Below, in pieces: positions 26,543 through 36,675 of a stretch of DNA of 64,000 nt. The stretch lies in contig NZ_SLYW01000001.1 of NCBI RefSeq assembly GCF_004343585.1, forward strand, positions 930,001-994,000. Direction: 5' to 3'. Position 1 is the first letter of the stretch. Each line of letters begins with the position of its first letter. The notes beneath the pieces were generated by a model, which saw only the letters and a list, made by a program, of their open reading frames with translations, was not told the DNA's origin and ran no database searches. The translations under genes were made by a program, and so were the position numbers. The DNA comes from Neorhizobium sp. JUb45. GTDB lineage: Bacteria; Pseudomonadota; Alphaproteobacteria; Rhizobiales; Rhizobiaceae.

Positions 26543-27688
26543 ATGAAGAGATTTTCCTACGCTGCCATCGCCGTCACGCTTACCGGTATTTCGGCTGCCT
26601 TCCCGGCCAAGGCCGCGGAACTGACGGTTGCCACTGCCGGCGACCAGAACATGGTCGATTACATCAACCAGTATCTCGGACCGTTGTTCGAAAAGACCTA
26701 TCCGGGCAACACGGTTCGCGCCGTGGGCACCGGCCCGGGCGATGCCGGTTCGCAGAAACTCTTGGAGCGTTTTGACGCGCAGGCTGCTGCCAAGTCCGAA
26801 AAGTGGGATGTCGACGTTGCCGTCGTCCACGAAAAGTTCGTTGGCCCGATGGTCACCAAGGCGTATCTCGCAAAGTATCGCGACGATATCGACACCGGCA
26901 AGCTGGTAACACGTGGCAATGCCAAGATGGCGCTCGGCACCAATGTCGACGGTTACGTCATGCCGATGTTCAACAGCCAGACGGCGATTGCCTATAACCC
27001 CGATCTCGTTCCGAACCCGCCCAAGACCTACAAGGATCTGGCCGAGTGGGCCAAGGCCCACCCAAAACAGTTCGGTTATAACGGCATCAAGGGCGGCGCT
27101 TCCGGCGTGTCCTTCGTGATGGGCTGGATCTACGCCTTCGGCGACAGCGATGCCAAGGTGCTCATGAACGGCCCGTTCAACGCCGATGACACCAAGAAGT
27201 GGGACGGCGCCTTCAAGAGCCTTGCCGAGTTCACCACCAATGCGACGCTGACGCCGGGCAATGCCGGCACGCTTGACCTGCTGTCGCGCGGCGAAATCGC
27301 CATGGGCCCGGTCTGGGTCGACATGTTCTATTCGTGGCAGGCCAGCGGCCAGCTGCCGCCGACCATGAAGCTGGTTCTGCCGGCTCCGGGCATGCCGGGA
27401 CAGCCGATGCATTACGTCATCCCTGAAAAGACCGCCCAGAAGGACCTCGCCGAAAAGTTCGTGGCGCTTGCCACCAGCCCGAAGGTACAGGCCGAAGGCA
27501 TCGTCAAGCGCTTCAACTGGTATCCGGGCATCGACGCCGACAAGGTCAAGGCCGAACTCGACGACGCCACCTGGAACAAGCTTTTTGTCGACATCTCGCC
27601 GGCCGATCTGGCTGAAAACGGCAAGCCTTTCCCGATCGCTCCGTACAACTCGGCGATCCTCGAGGCTTACGAGAAGTCGGTGAAGTAA
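26543..27688 (+). CDS. Periplasmic solute-binding protein, family 1 (iron/polyamine-type operon)
   Basis: A 381-residue receptor with a Sec signal peptide (FSYAAIAVTLTGISAAFPA, cleaved near AKA-AE). The mature protein has the two-lobed family 1 pattern: LTVATAGDQNMVDYINQYL near the N-terminus, then PVWVDMFYSW and MPGQPMHYVIPE. It is preceded by GGAG and followed by a RIME-like hairpin array rather than directly by the permease. The ligand is unknown. Control by a LacI protein favours a sugar or polyol over iron. Confidence 0.85.
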   Translation: MKRFSYAAIAVTLTGISAAFPAKAAELTVATAGDQNMVDYINQYLGPLFEKTYPGNTVRAVGTGPGDAGSQKLLERFDAQAAAKSEKWDVDVAVVHEKFVGPMVTKAYLAKYRDDIDTGKLVTRGNAKMALGTNVDGYVMPMFNSQTAIAYNPDLVPNPPKTYKDLAEWAKAHPKQFGYNGIKGGASGVSFVMGWIYAFGDSDAKVLMNGPFNADDTKKWDGAFKSLAEFTTNATLTPGNAGTLDLLSRGEIAMGPVWVDMFYSWQASGQLPPTMKLVLPAPGMPGQPMHYVIPEKTAQKDLAEKFVALATSPKVQAEGIVKRFNWYPGIDADKVKAELDDATWNKLFVDISPADLAENGKPFPIAPYNSAILEAYEKSVK

Positions 27689-27700
27689 GCCTCAAGCTTT

Positions 27701-27848
27701 TTCTTCTCCCCTCGGGGAGAAGGTGGCCCGGAAGGGCCGGATGAGGGGGGGCAGGGCGGCACATTCGACGCTTCTGTTCGCGCCTGCTTGCGTTGGTGCT
27801 TCCCCCTCATCTGTCCTTCGGACATCTTCTCCCCGCTGGGGAGAAGAA
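27701..27848. repeat. RIME-like intergenic mosaic repeat (paired hairpins)
   Basis: This gap holds an inverted array. TTCTCCCC-TC-GGGGAGAA-type hairpins lie at 27704-27721 and 27827-27845, and inner hairpins at 27725-27738 and 27812-27824. Flanking GATGAGGGGG and CCCCCTCATC arms are also inverted to each other. The motifs match what is known of rhizobial intergenic mosaic elements (RIME). It sits inside an ABC operon, between binding protein and permease, where it could limit read-through or protect the upstream mRNA. Confidence 0.8.
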
Positions 27849-27880
27849 ATCACGTGCAGTCGCACTCAGCGAGCAAACCC

Positions 27881-28702
27881 ATGTCCAGACGTCTCCTCGG
27901 TCTTCTCCTCGTCCTGCCCGCATTGGCGGTGATCGCGCTGTTGTTCATCCTGCCGCTGATCATGTCGGCTGTCGGCGCATTTCAGGTCGATGGCTCCTTC
28001 GGCTGGGGCAATTTCACAAAAACCTTCGATCTCTACACGAAGGACATCATTTTCACTGTCGTCATCGTGTCGCTGTCGACCGTGCTGATCGGCTTTGCCT
28101 CGATCGCCATTGGCGGTTACCTGACACTCGGCGGCCATCCGCTCGCCGTGGCGGCGCTGCGCTTTCTCTATCGCTGGCCGATGTTCATTCCCTTCATCGT
28201 CGTCGGGCAGTTGATGCGCACGTTCCTCTCCAAGAACGGCATGATGAACAATACCGCCGTCAGTCTCGGGCTGATGACGCCGCTCGATACGGTGAGTTTT
28301 CTCGACTGGCGCGGCATCGTCTTCGCTTTCGTGTGGAAACAGACGCCGTTCGTGGCGCTGCTGGTGGCCGGCGCCATGGCCTCACTCAACCGCGATACGA
28401 TCGAGGCGGCCCGTAATCTCGGTGCCTCGAAACTGCGCGTCCTTTTCGAAATCATCGTGCCGCAGGTGGCGGTGACGCTCACCGTCGGCCTGATCCTTTC
28501 CTTCGTCACCATGATGTCGGTGCTGTCGGTGCCGTTGATGATCAACGCCCAAACGCCGACCATGCTGACCGCCGACATCGCTTTCCGCGTCAATGCCTAT
28601 GGTGATTACGGCGTCGCCAATGCGCTCGGCCTGATCTCGCTGGTGCTCGCCTCGTCGGTCGCCTGGATCTATCTCCGCATCAGCCTGAAGGAGCGGACAT
28701 GA
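27881..28702 (+). CDS. ABC importer permease (first of pair)
   Basis: A 273-residue permease with about six membrane helices (LLGLLLVLPALAVIALLFI at the N-terminus) and the docking loop IEAARNLGASKLRVLFEIIVP near residue 175. The start MSRRLLGLL at 27881 follows the RIME element; earlier in-frame codons run through the repeat and are unlikely to be translated. It overlaps the next permease by 4 bases (ATGA). Confidence 0.87.
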   Translation: MSRRLLGLLLVLPALAVIALLFILPLIMSAVGAFQVDGSFGWGNFTKTFDLYTKDIIFTVVIVSLSTVLIGFASIAIGGYLTLGGHPLAVAALRFLYRWPMFIPFIVVGQLMRTFLSKNGMMNNTAVSLGLMTPLDTVSFLDWRGIVFAFVWKQTPFVALLVAGAMASLNRDTIEAARNLGASKLRVLFEIIVPQVAVTLTVGLILSFVTMMSVLSVPLMINAQTPTMLTADIAFRVNAYGDYGVANALGLISLVLASSVAWIYLRISLKERT

Positions 28703-29523
28703 CCGCCTTGCGCAACAATCTTGCCGCCCTCTGGTGGGTGCCGCGCGGCATCATTTTCGGACTGATGGCCTTTTTCATCTTTGGGCCACTGTTCAACATG
28801 CTGCTCTGGACCGTGACGGAGAAATGGTATTTCCCGCACACGTTTCCGCTCGAATACGGGTTCAGTTCATGGGCAAAGGTGTTTGCACCGCGCGGCGGCG
28901 CGCTGGAATCGCTCGGCAATTCGCTGGTCGTGGCGCTTCTGACGGTGGCCGTGGCGCTGGCTTTGGCGATCCCGGCAGGTTATGCGCTGGCGCGGCTGAA
29001 ACTGCCGCTGCGGGGCCTCATCCTGCTGGCTTTCCTCATCCCGCAGGCGTTTCCGAACCTGACGGTCTACGTCAATATCGCCCGCATATTCTATGAAATC
29101 GGCCTCAATGGCACGATCCCCGGCGTTGTGCTCGTGCATGTCTCGCATGGCGTAGTTTACGCCGTGTGGATCGCCACTGCCGCCTTTTCCGCCATTGATC
29201 CGGAACTGGAGCAGGCGGCACGCAATATCGGTGCGGGGCCGATGCGGACCTTCCGCGATGTGACCTTGCCATTGGCGGCGCCCGGCCTGATGGCGAGCGC
29301 GATCTTCGTGTTCTTGGAAAGCCTCGACGAATTTACCGGCAGCTTTTTTGTCGGCGCGCCTGACGTCAACATGCTGCCGCTGCTCCTCTACACCAGCGCA
29401 TCCGGCGGCAATTACCAGATCGCCTCGATCACGGCCTTGCTGCTGCTCGTGCCATCGCTGGTGTTCATGCTCCTGGTGGAACGTTTCCTGAAAGCCGACG
29501 TGCTGTCGCGTGTCGGACATTGA
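28699..29523 (+). CDS. ABC importer permease (second of pair)
   Basis: A 274-residue permease with six hydrophobic segments and the docking loop LEQAARNIGAGPMRTFRDVTLP near residue 175. AAGGAGC lies upstream within the preceding gene, and the ATGA overlap indicates coupling. With the permease before it and the ATPase at 25372 it forms the transporter core. Confidence 0.87.
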   Translation: MTALRNNLAALWWVPRGIIFGLMAFFIFGPLFNMLLWTVTEKWYFPHTFPLEYGFSSWAKVFAPRGGALESLGNSLVVALLTVAVALALAIPAGYALARLKLPLRGLILLAFLIPQAFPNLTVYVNIARIFYEIGLNGTIPGVVLVHVSHGVVYAVWIATAAFSAIDPELEQAARNIGAGPMRTFRDVTLPLAAPGLMASAIFVFLESLDEFTGSFFVGAPDVNMLPLLLYTSASGGNYQIASITALLLLVPSLVFMLLVERFLKADVLSRVGH

Positions 29524-29530
29524 GGCTGAG

Positions 29531-30577
29531 ATGACAGACGAAGACAAATCGCAAGCCAACAGAATGCGTTTCGTCAGCGCCCAGCAGGTGGCGGAACTGG
29601 CCGGCGTTTCCCGCTCGGCGGTGTCGCGCACCTTCACCAAGGGTGCAAGCGTGGCACCTGCCACCCGCGAAAAGGTGCAGGCGGCGGCCAAGGCGCTTGG
29701 TTACCACGTCAACGATCTGGCGCGTGGCGTGCTCAACAACCAGAGCCGGCTGGTGGGCATCGTCGCCATGAAGCCGGAACTGGGGTTTCGCGCGCATCTG
29801 ACGGCAGCGCTTGCCAAGGCGCTGATCCGCCGTGGCAGCATCCCCATCCTCATCAATACCGGGCAGACCGAAGCCGAACTGCTGGCGGCGCAAAAAATGC
29901 TGATCGGTCATCGCGCCGAAGCCACCATCGTGCTGTCCGGTTCGCCGCCGGCGGCGTTTTTCGAAGAGGCACAGCGCAATGGCCAGCCGCTTGTGATGAT
30001 CGGCCGCTCGGAAGCAAATGCCGACCATGTGCATGCCGGCAATTCGGAGGCGTCGCGCAAGGCGGCCGATGTTTTCGCCGGGGCAGGGCGCAGACATCTG
30101 GCGGTGGCCACTTCGTCTTCCGGCACGCCGAGCATTCTGGAACGTGAGACGGCATTTATCGAGGCCGCGCAGGCGGCTGGCTGTCGCACCTCCGTGGCGC
30201 GCGGTGGTGCGGAGTCCGATTATACGACGGGTCTGGCTGTCGCGCGAAAACTGTTTGCCGGTGATGACCACCCTGATGCGGTGTTTTGCACCAATGACCT
30301 GATCGCCTTCGGTCTGCTTGACCACCTGCGCTGTGAGCGCGGGCTGCGGGTGCCGGAGGATGTTGCCGTGATCGGTTTCGACGACGTGCCGGAAGCGGCA
30401 TGGCTCGGTTTCCGTCTGACTACGTTCCGGCAGGATCCGATCGTGATGGCAGACCGGGCTGTGGAACTGCTGCAACGGCGAATCGACAATCCCGATGAAC
30501 CGCCGTTTCACCAGCGCGTCATCCCCGAACTGGTGGTGCGCGACAGCTTCTGGCCGGTTTACGGCGCGCAGGAATGA
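29531..30577 (+). CDS. LacI-family transcriptional regulator
   Basis: A 348-residue repressor. An N-terminal helix-turn-helix with hinge (VSAQQVAELAGVSRSAVSRT, then LGYHVNDLARGVLNNQ) precedes a periplasmic-binding-protein-like effector domain (about 70-345, with CTNDLIAFGLLDHL and VIGFDDVPEAAW). It starts 7 bp after the second permease stop, so it belongs to the operon it probably controls. The likely operator is the inverted repeat at 25345-25360. The effector is expected to be a sugar or derivative; this is inference. Confidence 0.87.
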   Translation: MTDEDKSQANRMRFVSAQQVAELAGVSRSAVSRTFTKGASVAPATREKVQAAAKALGYHVNDLARGVLNNQSRLVGIVAMKPELGFRAHLTAALAKALIRRGSIPILINTGQTEAELLAAQKMLIGHRAEATIVLSGSPPAAFFEEAQRNGQPLVMIGRSEANADHVHAGNSEASRKAADVFAGAGRRHLAVATSSSGTPSILERETAFIEAAQAAGCRTSVARGGAESDYTTGLAVARKLFAGDDHPDAVFCTNDLIAFGLLDHLRCERGLRVPEDVAVIGFDDVPEAAWLGFRLTTFRQDPIVMADRAVELLQRRIDNPDEPPFHQRVIPELVVRDSFWPVYGAQE

Positions 30578-30711
30578 CGGGGCCCCGCAGTTTCTGGGGA
30601 CGACGGTGCGGTTGCTGGCCCTTGTGCGGCACTGACGGGGACAGGGGTCGCAAGCTTCGGTAATGGCCGATGCGATAACAGCGTCTCTCTGACAACCTTG
30701 ACCGCCGGACA

Positions 30712-31038
30712 ATGATGGAAAACGCCAATCAGAATTATCGTGTGACCGCCGCCAGCGCACTGGTTGCGGAGTTGACGACGGCCGCCGGGTCGATCGGCGA
30801 CGTCAAACCGCATCAGCGCAAGATCCTCGTGGCGCGGGCGGCGGCGGCGATCGAAACCCAGCGGGAATTGCTCGATATCGGCAAGGGCGCCGCCTCGCTT
30901 CCGACGGGAATCGTTTCCGATCTGGACATGCTGCGGCGCGAATCGGCGAGCTTGCCGGACGCCTTGGCGGCGCAGATTTTGCGGCAGGTGGCCGATGAAA
31001 TCCGCCGTCTGGCCGATCTCGTCAAACAAACGATCTGA
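30712..31038 (+). CDS. Hypothetical helical protein
   Basis: A 108-residue, mostly alpha-helical, soluble protein (KPHQRKILVARAAAAIETQR, then DALAAQILRQVADEIRRLAD). The start is either ATG 30712 or the next ATG; the ribosome site is weak. An antisense frame of 160 codons overlaps it but has a less plausible composition. Inverted copies of CTGAC/GTCAG lie just past its stop (31035-31064). Function unknown. Confidence 0.5.
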   Translation: MMENANQNYRVTAASALVAELTTAAGSIGDVKPHQRKILVARAAAAIETQRELLDIGKGAASLPTGIVSDLDMLRRESASLPDALAAQILRQVADEIRRLADLVKQTI

Positions 31039-31168
31039 CATTTTCGTCAGATGGCGCTTCTGACATGCTTCCGTTAAATTTAATGGTTAATTTGTTAATC
31101 TTCACTGGGGAGAGTGAGGAACCGAAACGTGTTTTGCGCGTTTCAGACAGCACACGGGAGAAGCACAG

Positions 31169-31366
31169 ATGTTGTTTAGCAGACCAGTCGCCACGCCACT
31201 TGCAACCGACGATATCGCAGCGACCGGCACATTTGCCGATGGTGTGCTGCAGTTGACCGAAAAGGAACTGGTGGAGTTTGCTCGCAAGGATTTTTCGGGA
31301 GCGTCCTTCAAGCGTGATTACGGTTCTGCCCGTCGTGTTTCGGAATGCCGGATCGGCCAGATCTGA
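31169..31366 (+). CDS. Small hypothetical protein
   Basis: A 65-residue protein (MLFSRPVATPLATDDIAA, then ELVEFARKDFSGASFKRDYG) with GGGAG before the ATG. Its leader is AT-rich, with four TTAA tetrads at 31074-31098, and a very strong terminator follows the stop. This looks like an independent, possibly well-expressed small gene. No family recognised. Confidence 0.55.
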   Translation: MLFSRPVATPLATDDIAATGTFADGVLQLTEKELVEFARKDFSGASFKRDYGSARRVSECRIGQI

Positions 31367-31388
31367 TCCTTAAAAGAATTTCTTCATG

Positions 31389-31430
31389 AAACAGGCGGCT
31401 GCACGAAAATGCAGCCGCCTGTTTTGTTTT
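31389..31430. terminator. Strong rho-independent terminator
   Basis: A 15-bp perfect stem (31389-31403 with 31410-31424, sequence AAACAGGCGGCTGCA and its complement) with a 6-base loop and trailing T-rich tract. It lies between two converging genes and can serve both strands. Confidence 0.92.
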
Positions 31431-31448
31431 GCAAAGACGTGATGTGGA

Positions 31449-32699
31449 TCAGCGTTTGCCGGCTTCCAGAATGCCGCGCGTGACACTGCCGGTCGCCGGA
31501 TAGAGCGGGATCAGGCAGGCCTGCAGGGCGTGGTAGATATCGCCCTTGCCCGGAAACAGGTCATGGGAAGGCACGAGGTCTTCCGTCAGTTCCTCATGCC
31601 AGCCGCCGTTCTTATGATCGATGAAACGGCGCTCGATGATGTTCCAGATTTTGCGGTAGTTTTCCTCATGGAAATCCGAGGGCAGGTGCTCATTGAGGAA
31701 ATGGGCAGCACCCGCACCTTCGCAGGCAGGCCACCACAGCTTGTTGCGCTTTGCCGGCTTGTCGTCCCAGTCGAGCGTGTAGAAAAAGCCGCCCTTGTCA
31801 TCATCCCAGCCGAGCACCATCGACTGCTCGAACAGGTTCTTTGCCGCGTCCAGCATCCATTCGTGCATCTTGTCGCCGAGTACCCAGAGCTGCAGGATGA
31901 GGCGCGCCCATTCCAGCCAGTGGCCCGGCGTAGTGCCGGCGGGGCGGAACATTTCGTTCTCGTGGTAATAGGCCTTGTCGATATTCCAGGACGTGTCGAA
32001 ATGTTCTGCAACGCGCCAGTTCACTGAACCGGCAGCCCGGCGGATGACGAGATCGGCGATGCGTTCGGCCTTGGTGAGATATGCGGCATCACCGGTCGCC
32101 TCGAAGGCCGCCATCAGCGCTTCGGTGAGGTGCATGTTGGAATTCTGGCCGCGGTAATTGCCGCCGTCGAGCGGCTGCCAGTCGGGTGTGAATTCTTCCG
32201 CGATCGCGCCGTGCTGCTCGTCCCAGAATTTGGTGTTGATGACCTCGGTAATGTCGGCCAGCATCTTGTCCGCCAGCGGATGGCCGACGAGTTTGGCCGA
32301 GGAAGCTGCCAGCAGCACGAAAGCGTGGCCGTAACCCTGCTTGTTGGCATCGACCGGGCCATTGTCATCAAGCGACCAGAAATATCCGCCGTTTTGTGTG
32401 TCGCGGTGGTGGTTCCAGAGATAATCCATGCCGTGATCGACGACATCGTATGCGCCGGGGCGGCCGAGCAGCGTGCCGATGGCAAAGCAGTGAACAGCGC
32501 GGGCGGCGATGTGGATGTTGCGCACCTGACCATTCGCATCCAAAGGCTTGCCGTGATCATCGAGATCGTAAAAGCCGCCCTTGGGATTGATCGAATTGTG
32601 CTGGAAGAAGCTGAAAAGGCCGTTTGCCTGCGCGGTCAGCCAGTCGCGATGGTAAGGGCGGGTTGTCCAGTTGCCGAGATCCCGATCTGCCAATGCCAT
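31449..32699 (-). CDS. N-acylglucosamine 2-epimerase (AGE)-family sugar isomerase
   Basis: A 416-residue protein of the AGE/YihS family, which have an (alpha/alpha)6 barrel and interconvert aldoses and ketoses or epimers. Family features are GGFYDLDDHGKP, ARAVHCFAIGTLLGRP, NSNMHLTEALMAAFEATGD and PGHWLEWARLILQ, with several conserved His and Glu positions. Relatives include mannose and sulfoquinovose isomerases, so the sugar is uncertain. I chose ATG 32699 (MALADRDL) with GGAGG six bases upstream over a longer reading frame. It is divergent from metH, with no obvious link to it. Confidence 0.85.
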   Translation of the reverse strand: MALADRDLGNWTTRPYHRDWLTAQANGLFSFFQHNSINPKGGFYDLDDHGKPLDANGQVRNIHIAARAVHCFAIGTLLGRPGAYDVVDHGMDYLWNHHRDTQNGGYFWSLDDNGPVDANKQGYGHAFVLLAASSAKLVGHPLADKMLADITEVINTKFWDEQHGAIAEEFTPDWQPLDGGNYRGQNSNMHLTEALMAAFEATGDAAYLTKAERIADLVIRRAAGSVNWRVAEHFDTSWNIDKAYYHENEMFRPAGTTPGHWLEWARLILQLWVLGDKMHEWMLDAAKNLFEQSMVLGWDDDKGGFFYTLDWDDKPAKRNKLWWPACEGAGAAHFLNEHLPSDFHEENYRKIWNIIERRFIDHKNGGWHEELTEDLVPSHDLFPGKGDIYHALQACLIPLYPATGSVTRGILEAGKR

Positions 32700-32823
32700 G
32701 ATAATCCTCCAATTTCGTGCACAACAGTTTGCCGAATGCCTATATAGGGCGGGTGTGAGTCTGTCATCGGCCATGGTGTGCAATCGGGCGAGGACAGGCC
32801 CATATAACATCCGTCATATATTG

Positions 32824-32843
32824 ACATAAAGATATCTTTATGT
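32824..32843. promoter_or_regulatory. Palindromic operator upstream of metH (candidate SahR-type site)
   Basis: ACATAAAGATATCTTTATGT is a perfect 20-base palindrome 41 bp before metH. Its first 18 bases recur upstream of the ArsR-methyltransferase regulator at 63202-63219. ArsR-type regulators that sense S-adenosylhomocysteine are known to control methionine-cycle genes, so this is a probable binding site of the protein encoded at 63246. Confidence 0.75.
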
Positions 32844-32884
32844 GATCTGGGTGTTTGAAATCCATGACGTCAAGGGAGTTTGCC

Positions 32885-35800
32885 GTGTTCGATACTGTTT
32901 TCGGTCCTGAAGGGGCTGTCCGCGACGGCAATGAAGTGTTCGAGGCGCTGCGCAAGGCTGCCAGCGAACGCATCCTCGTGCTTGATGGCGCCATGGGCAC
33001 GCAGATCCAGGGGCTGGGCTTCGATGAAGACCAGTTCCGTGGCCACCGTTTTATCGGCTGCGCCTGCCATCAGCAGGGCAATAACGACCTTCTGATCCTC
33101 ACCCAGCCGCAGGCGATCGAGGATATCCATTATCGCTACGCCATGGCGGGGGCCGATATTCTCGAAACCAACACCTTCTCCTCGACCCGCATCGCGCAGG
33201 CCGATTACGAGATGGAAGGTGCAGTTTACGACCTCAACAAGGAGGGCGCCGAGATCGTGCGCCGCGCCTGCCAGCGTGCCGAACGCGAGGATGGCAAGCG
33301 CCGTTTCGTGGCCGGCGCCATCGGCCCGACCAACCGCACCGCGTCGATTTCTCCCGACGTCAACAATCCCGGTTACCGCGCCGTTTCGTTCGACGATCTG
33401 CGGATTGCCTATGGCGAGCAGATCGACGGCCTGATCGACGGCGGCGCCGACATCATCCTGATCGAAACCATCTTTGATACGCTGAACGCCAAGGCTGCCA
33501 TTTTCGCCTGCAATGAGCGTTTTGCCGCCAAGGGCATCACCCTGCCGGTGATGATTTCCGGCACGATCACAGACCTTTCCGGCCGCACGCTTTCCGGCCA
33601 GACGCCGACCGCTTTCTGGGATTCGGTCAGCCATTCCAATCCGTTCACGATCGGCCTCAACTGCGCGCTCGGTGCCGACGCCATGCGTCCGCACCTGCAG
33701 GAACTGTCGGGCGTTGCCGACACGTTCATCTGTGCCTATCCTAATGCCGGCCTGCCGAACGAGTTCGGTCAGTATGACGAAACGCCGGAAATCATGGCCG
33801 CACAGGTCGAGGGTTTTGCCCGCGACGGTCTCGTCAACATCGTCGGCGGCTGCTGCGGTTCGACGCCGGACCATATTCGCGCCATTGCCGAAGCCGTTGC
33901 CAAGCACAAGCCGCGCCCAATCCCGGAACACAAGCCGTTCATGTCGCTGTCGGGTCTGGAACCCTTCACGCTCACCAAGGACATTCCGTTCGTCAACGTT
34001 GGCGAGCGCACCAATGTCACCGGCTCGGCCAAATTCCGCAAGCTGATCACCGCCGGTGACTATACCGCCGCTCTCGCAGTCGCCCGCGATCAGGTGGAAA
34101 ACGGCGCGCAGGTCATCGACATCAACATGGATGAAGGCCTGATCGACAGTGAAAAGGCGATGGTCGAATTCCTGAACCTGATCGCCGCCGAGCCGGATAT
34201 CGCCCGCGTGCCGATCATGATCGACTCGTCGAAATTCGAGATCATCGAAGCGGGCCTGAAATGCGTTCAGGGCAAGTCGATCGTCAACTCGATCTCGCTG
34301 AAGGAAGGCGAAGAGAATTTTGTCCGTCAGGCGAAGCTGGTGCGCTCCTATGGCGCGGCCGTCGTCGTCATGGCCTTCGATGAAACCGGACAGGCGGACA
34401 CCTATCAGCGCAAGGTCGATATCTGCTCTCGAGCCTACAAGATCCTGACCGAACAGGCCGGTTTCCCGCCGGAAGACATCATCTTCGATCCCAACGTGTT
34501 TGCGGTTGCCACCGGCATCGAGGAACACAATAATTACGGCGTCGACTTCATCGAGGCGACCCGCACGATCCGCGAAAAAATGCCGCTCGTGCATATTTCT
34601 GGCGGCGTTTCTAACCTGTCCTTCTCGTTCCGCGGCAATGAGCCGGTGCGCGAGGCGATGCATGCCGTGTTCCTCTACCACGCCATTCAGGCGGGCATGG
34701 ACATGGGCATCGTCAATGCCGGCCAGTTGGCCGTCTACGACCAGATCGACGCGGAACTGCGTGAGGCCTGCGAAGACGTGGTGCTGAACCGCCGCAGCGA
34801 TGGCACCGAACGGCTGCTGGAAGTGGCGGAACGTTTCCGTGGTGGTCCGGGCCGTGAGGCACGCGTGCAGGATCTGTCCTGGCGCGAACGCTCCGTCGAA
34901 GAGCGTATCTCGCATGCGCTGGTCAACGGCATTACCGAATATATCGAGGCAGACACCGAGGAAGCCCGCCTGAAGGCCGAGCGCCCGCTGCATGTCATCG
35001 AAGGCCCGCTGATGGCCGGCATGAACGTGGTCGGCGACCTGTTCGGTTCGGGAAAAATGTTCCTGCCGCAGGTGGTGAAATCCGCGCGTGTGATGAAGCA
35101 GGCCGTGGCCGTGCTTCTGCCTTACATGGAAGAGGAAAAGCGTCTCAACGGCGGCGACCAGCGCAAGGCTGCGGGGAAAATCCTGATGGCGACGGTGAAG
35201 GGCGATGTCCACGATATCGGCAAGAACATCGTCGGCGTGGTTCTGGCCTGCAACAATTACGAGATCATCGATCTCGGCGTGATGGTGCCCGCGACCAAGA
35301 TTCTGGAGACGGCGATTGCCGAGAAGGTCGATGTCATCGGCCTGTCCGGCCTGATCACCCCGTCACTGGACGAGATGGTTCATGTGGCTGCCGAAATGCA
35401 GCGGCAGGGATTTGACATCCCGCTGCTGATCGGCGGCGCGACGACCAGCCGTGTCCATACGGCCGTCAAAATCCATCCGGGTTATGACAAGGGCCAGACG
35501 GTCTACGTCACCGACGCATCGCGTGCCGTGGGCGTCGTCTCGAACCTTCTTGCGGAAGACGGTCGTGAAAACTACGTCGCCGACATCCGCGCCGAATATG
35601 CCAAGGTGGCGGCAGCTCACGCCCGCTCGGAAGCGGACAAGATCCGCCTACCGCTGGCGCGTGCCCGTGCCAATGCCCATAAGGTGGATTGGGATGCCTA
35701 CAGCCCGGTCAAGCCGCAGTTCTTCGGCACCAAGGTGTTCGAAGGCTACGATCTTGAGGAACTGGCGAAATATATCGACTGGACGCCGTTCTTCCAGACC

Positions 35801-36652
35801 TGGGAGCTGAAGGGGCGTTATCCGGCCATTCTCGAAGACGAGAAGCAGGGTGAGGCAGCCCGCCAGCTGTGGACCGATGCACAGGCCATGCTGAAAAAGA
35901 TCATCGCGGAAAACTGGTTCCGTCCGCGTGCCGTCATCGGCTTCTGGCCGGCCAACACGGTGGGTGACGATATCCGCGTCTATACCGACGAGAGCCGCAC
36001 GGAAGAGGCCGCGACCTTCTTCACGCTGCGTCAGCAGCTGTCGAAACGCGATGGCCGCCCGAACGTGGCGCTGTCGGATTTCGTTGCGCCGGTCGATAGC
36101 GGCAGACAAGATTATGTTGGCGGTTTCGTCGTCACTGCCGGGATCGAGGAAGTGGCGATTGCAGAGCGGTTTGAGCGGGCGAACGACGATTATTCGTCGA
36201 TCCTCGTCAAGGCGCTGGCCGACCGTTTTGCCGAAGCCTTCGCCGAACACATGCACCAGCGCGTCCGCAAGGAATTCTGGGGTTACGCGCCGGATGAGAC
36301 TTTTGGCAATGACGAGCTGATCCACGAGGAATATGCCGGCATTCGTCCGGCACCCGGTTATCCGGCCCAGCCCGATCATACGGAAAAGGATACGCTGTTC
36401 CGCCTGCTCGACGCGACGGAAGCAACTGGTGTTATTCTGACCGAAAGCTACGCCATGTGGCCCGGCTCGTCCGTCTCCGGCCTCTATATCGGCCATCCGG
36501 ACAGTTATTATTTTGGCGTCGCCAAGGTGGAGCGCGATCAGGTGGAAGATTACGCGGCACGCAAGGGCATGGCGGTCGAGGAGATCGAGCGCTGGCTCGG
36601 GCCGGTGCTGAACTATGTGGTTGGCGGTGCGGCCAAGGATGAGGCGGCGTAA
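32885..36652 (+). CDS. metH: Cobalamin-dependent methionine synthase
   Basis: A 1255-residue cytoplasmic enzyme that transfers a methyl group from methyltetrahydrofolate to homocysteine through B12. Domains in order: homocysteine-binding barrel ([13 protein letters not shown]; zinc cysteines in GLNCALGAD and [10 protein letters not shown]), pterin-binding barrel ([11 protein letters not shown], about residue 370), cobalamin domain with the axial-ligand motif [11 protein letters not shown] (about 770), and the reactivation domain (about 910-1240). I chose GTG 32885 because AAGGGAG lies six bases upstream. It is preceded by a likely methionine-cycle operator. Confidence 0.96.
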   Translation: MFDTVFGPEGAVRDGNEVFEALRKAASERILVLDGAMGTQIQGLGFDEDQFRGHRFIGCACHQQGNNDLLILTQPQAIEDIHYRYAMAGADILETNTFSSTRIAQADYEMEGAVYDLNKEGAEIVRRACQRAEREDGKRRFVAGAIGPTNRTASISPDVNNPGYRAVSFDDLRIAYGEQIDGLIDGGADIILIETIFDTLNAKAAIFACNERFAAKGITLPVMISGTITDLSGRTLSGQTPTAFWDSVSHSNPFTIGLNCALGADAMRPHLQELSGVADTFICAYPNAGLPNEFGQYDETPEIMAAQVEGFARDGLVNIVGGCCGSTPDHIRAIAEAVAKHKPRPIPEHKPFMSLSGLEPFTLTKDIPFVNVGERTNVTGSAKFRKLITAGDYTAALAVARDQVENGAQVIDINMDEGLIDSEKAMVEFLNLIAAEPDIARVPIMIDSSKFEIIEAGLKCVQGKSIVNSISLKEGEENFVRQAKLVRSYGAAVVVMAFDETGQADTYQRKVDICSRAYKILTEQAGFPPEDIIFDPNVFAVATGIEEHNNYGVDFIEATRTIREKMPLVHISGGVSNLSFSFRGNEPVREAMHAVFLYHAIQAGMDMGIVNAGQLAVYDQIDAELREACEDVVLNRRSDGTERLLEVAERFRGGPGREARVQDLSWRERSVEERISHALVNGITEYIEADTEEARLKAERPLHVIEGPLMAGMNVVGDLFGSGKMFLPQVVKSARVMKQAVAVLLPYMEEEKRLNGGDQRKAAGKILMATVKGDVHDIGKNIVGVVLACNNYEIIDLGVMVPATKILETAIAEKVDVIGLSGLITPSLDEMVHVAAEMQRQGFDIPLLIGGATTSRVHTAVKIHPGYDKGQTVYVTDASRAVGVVSNLLAEDGRENYVADIRAEYAKVAAAHARSEADKIRLPLARARANAHKVDWDAYSPVKPQFFGTKVFEGYDLEELAKYIDWTPFFQTWELKGRYPAILEDEKQGEAARQLWTDAQAMLKKIIAENWFRPRAVIGFWPANTVGDDIRVYTDESRTEEAATFFTLRQQLSKRDGRPNVALSDFVAPVDSGRQDYVGGFVVTAGIEEVAIAERFERANDDYSSILVKALADRFAEAFAEHMHQRVRKEFWGYAPDETFGNDELIHEEYAGIRPAPGYPAQPDHTEKDTLFRLLDATEATGVILTESYAMWPGSSVSGLYIGHPDSYYFGVAKVERDQVEDYAARKGMAVEEIERWLGPVLNYVVGGAAKDEAA

Positions 36653-36675
36653 GGCCGCGTCGTTCCAACACCGTC

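Noticed and set aside
27701..27848. Interpreting the inverted hairpins as a CRISPR or insertion-sequence remnant
   Set aside because: There are no spacers, transposase fragments or target duplications; the motifs fit a RIME-type repeat.
32870..35212. 780-codon open frame antisense to metH
   Set aside because: It mirrors the codon structure of metH, a typical GC-rich shadow frame; metH motifs are unambiguous.
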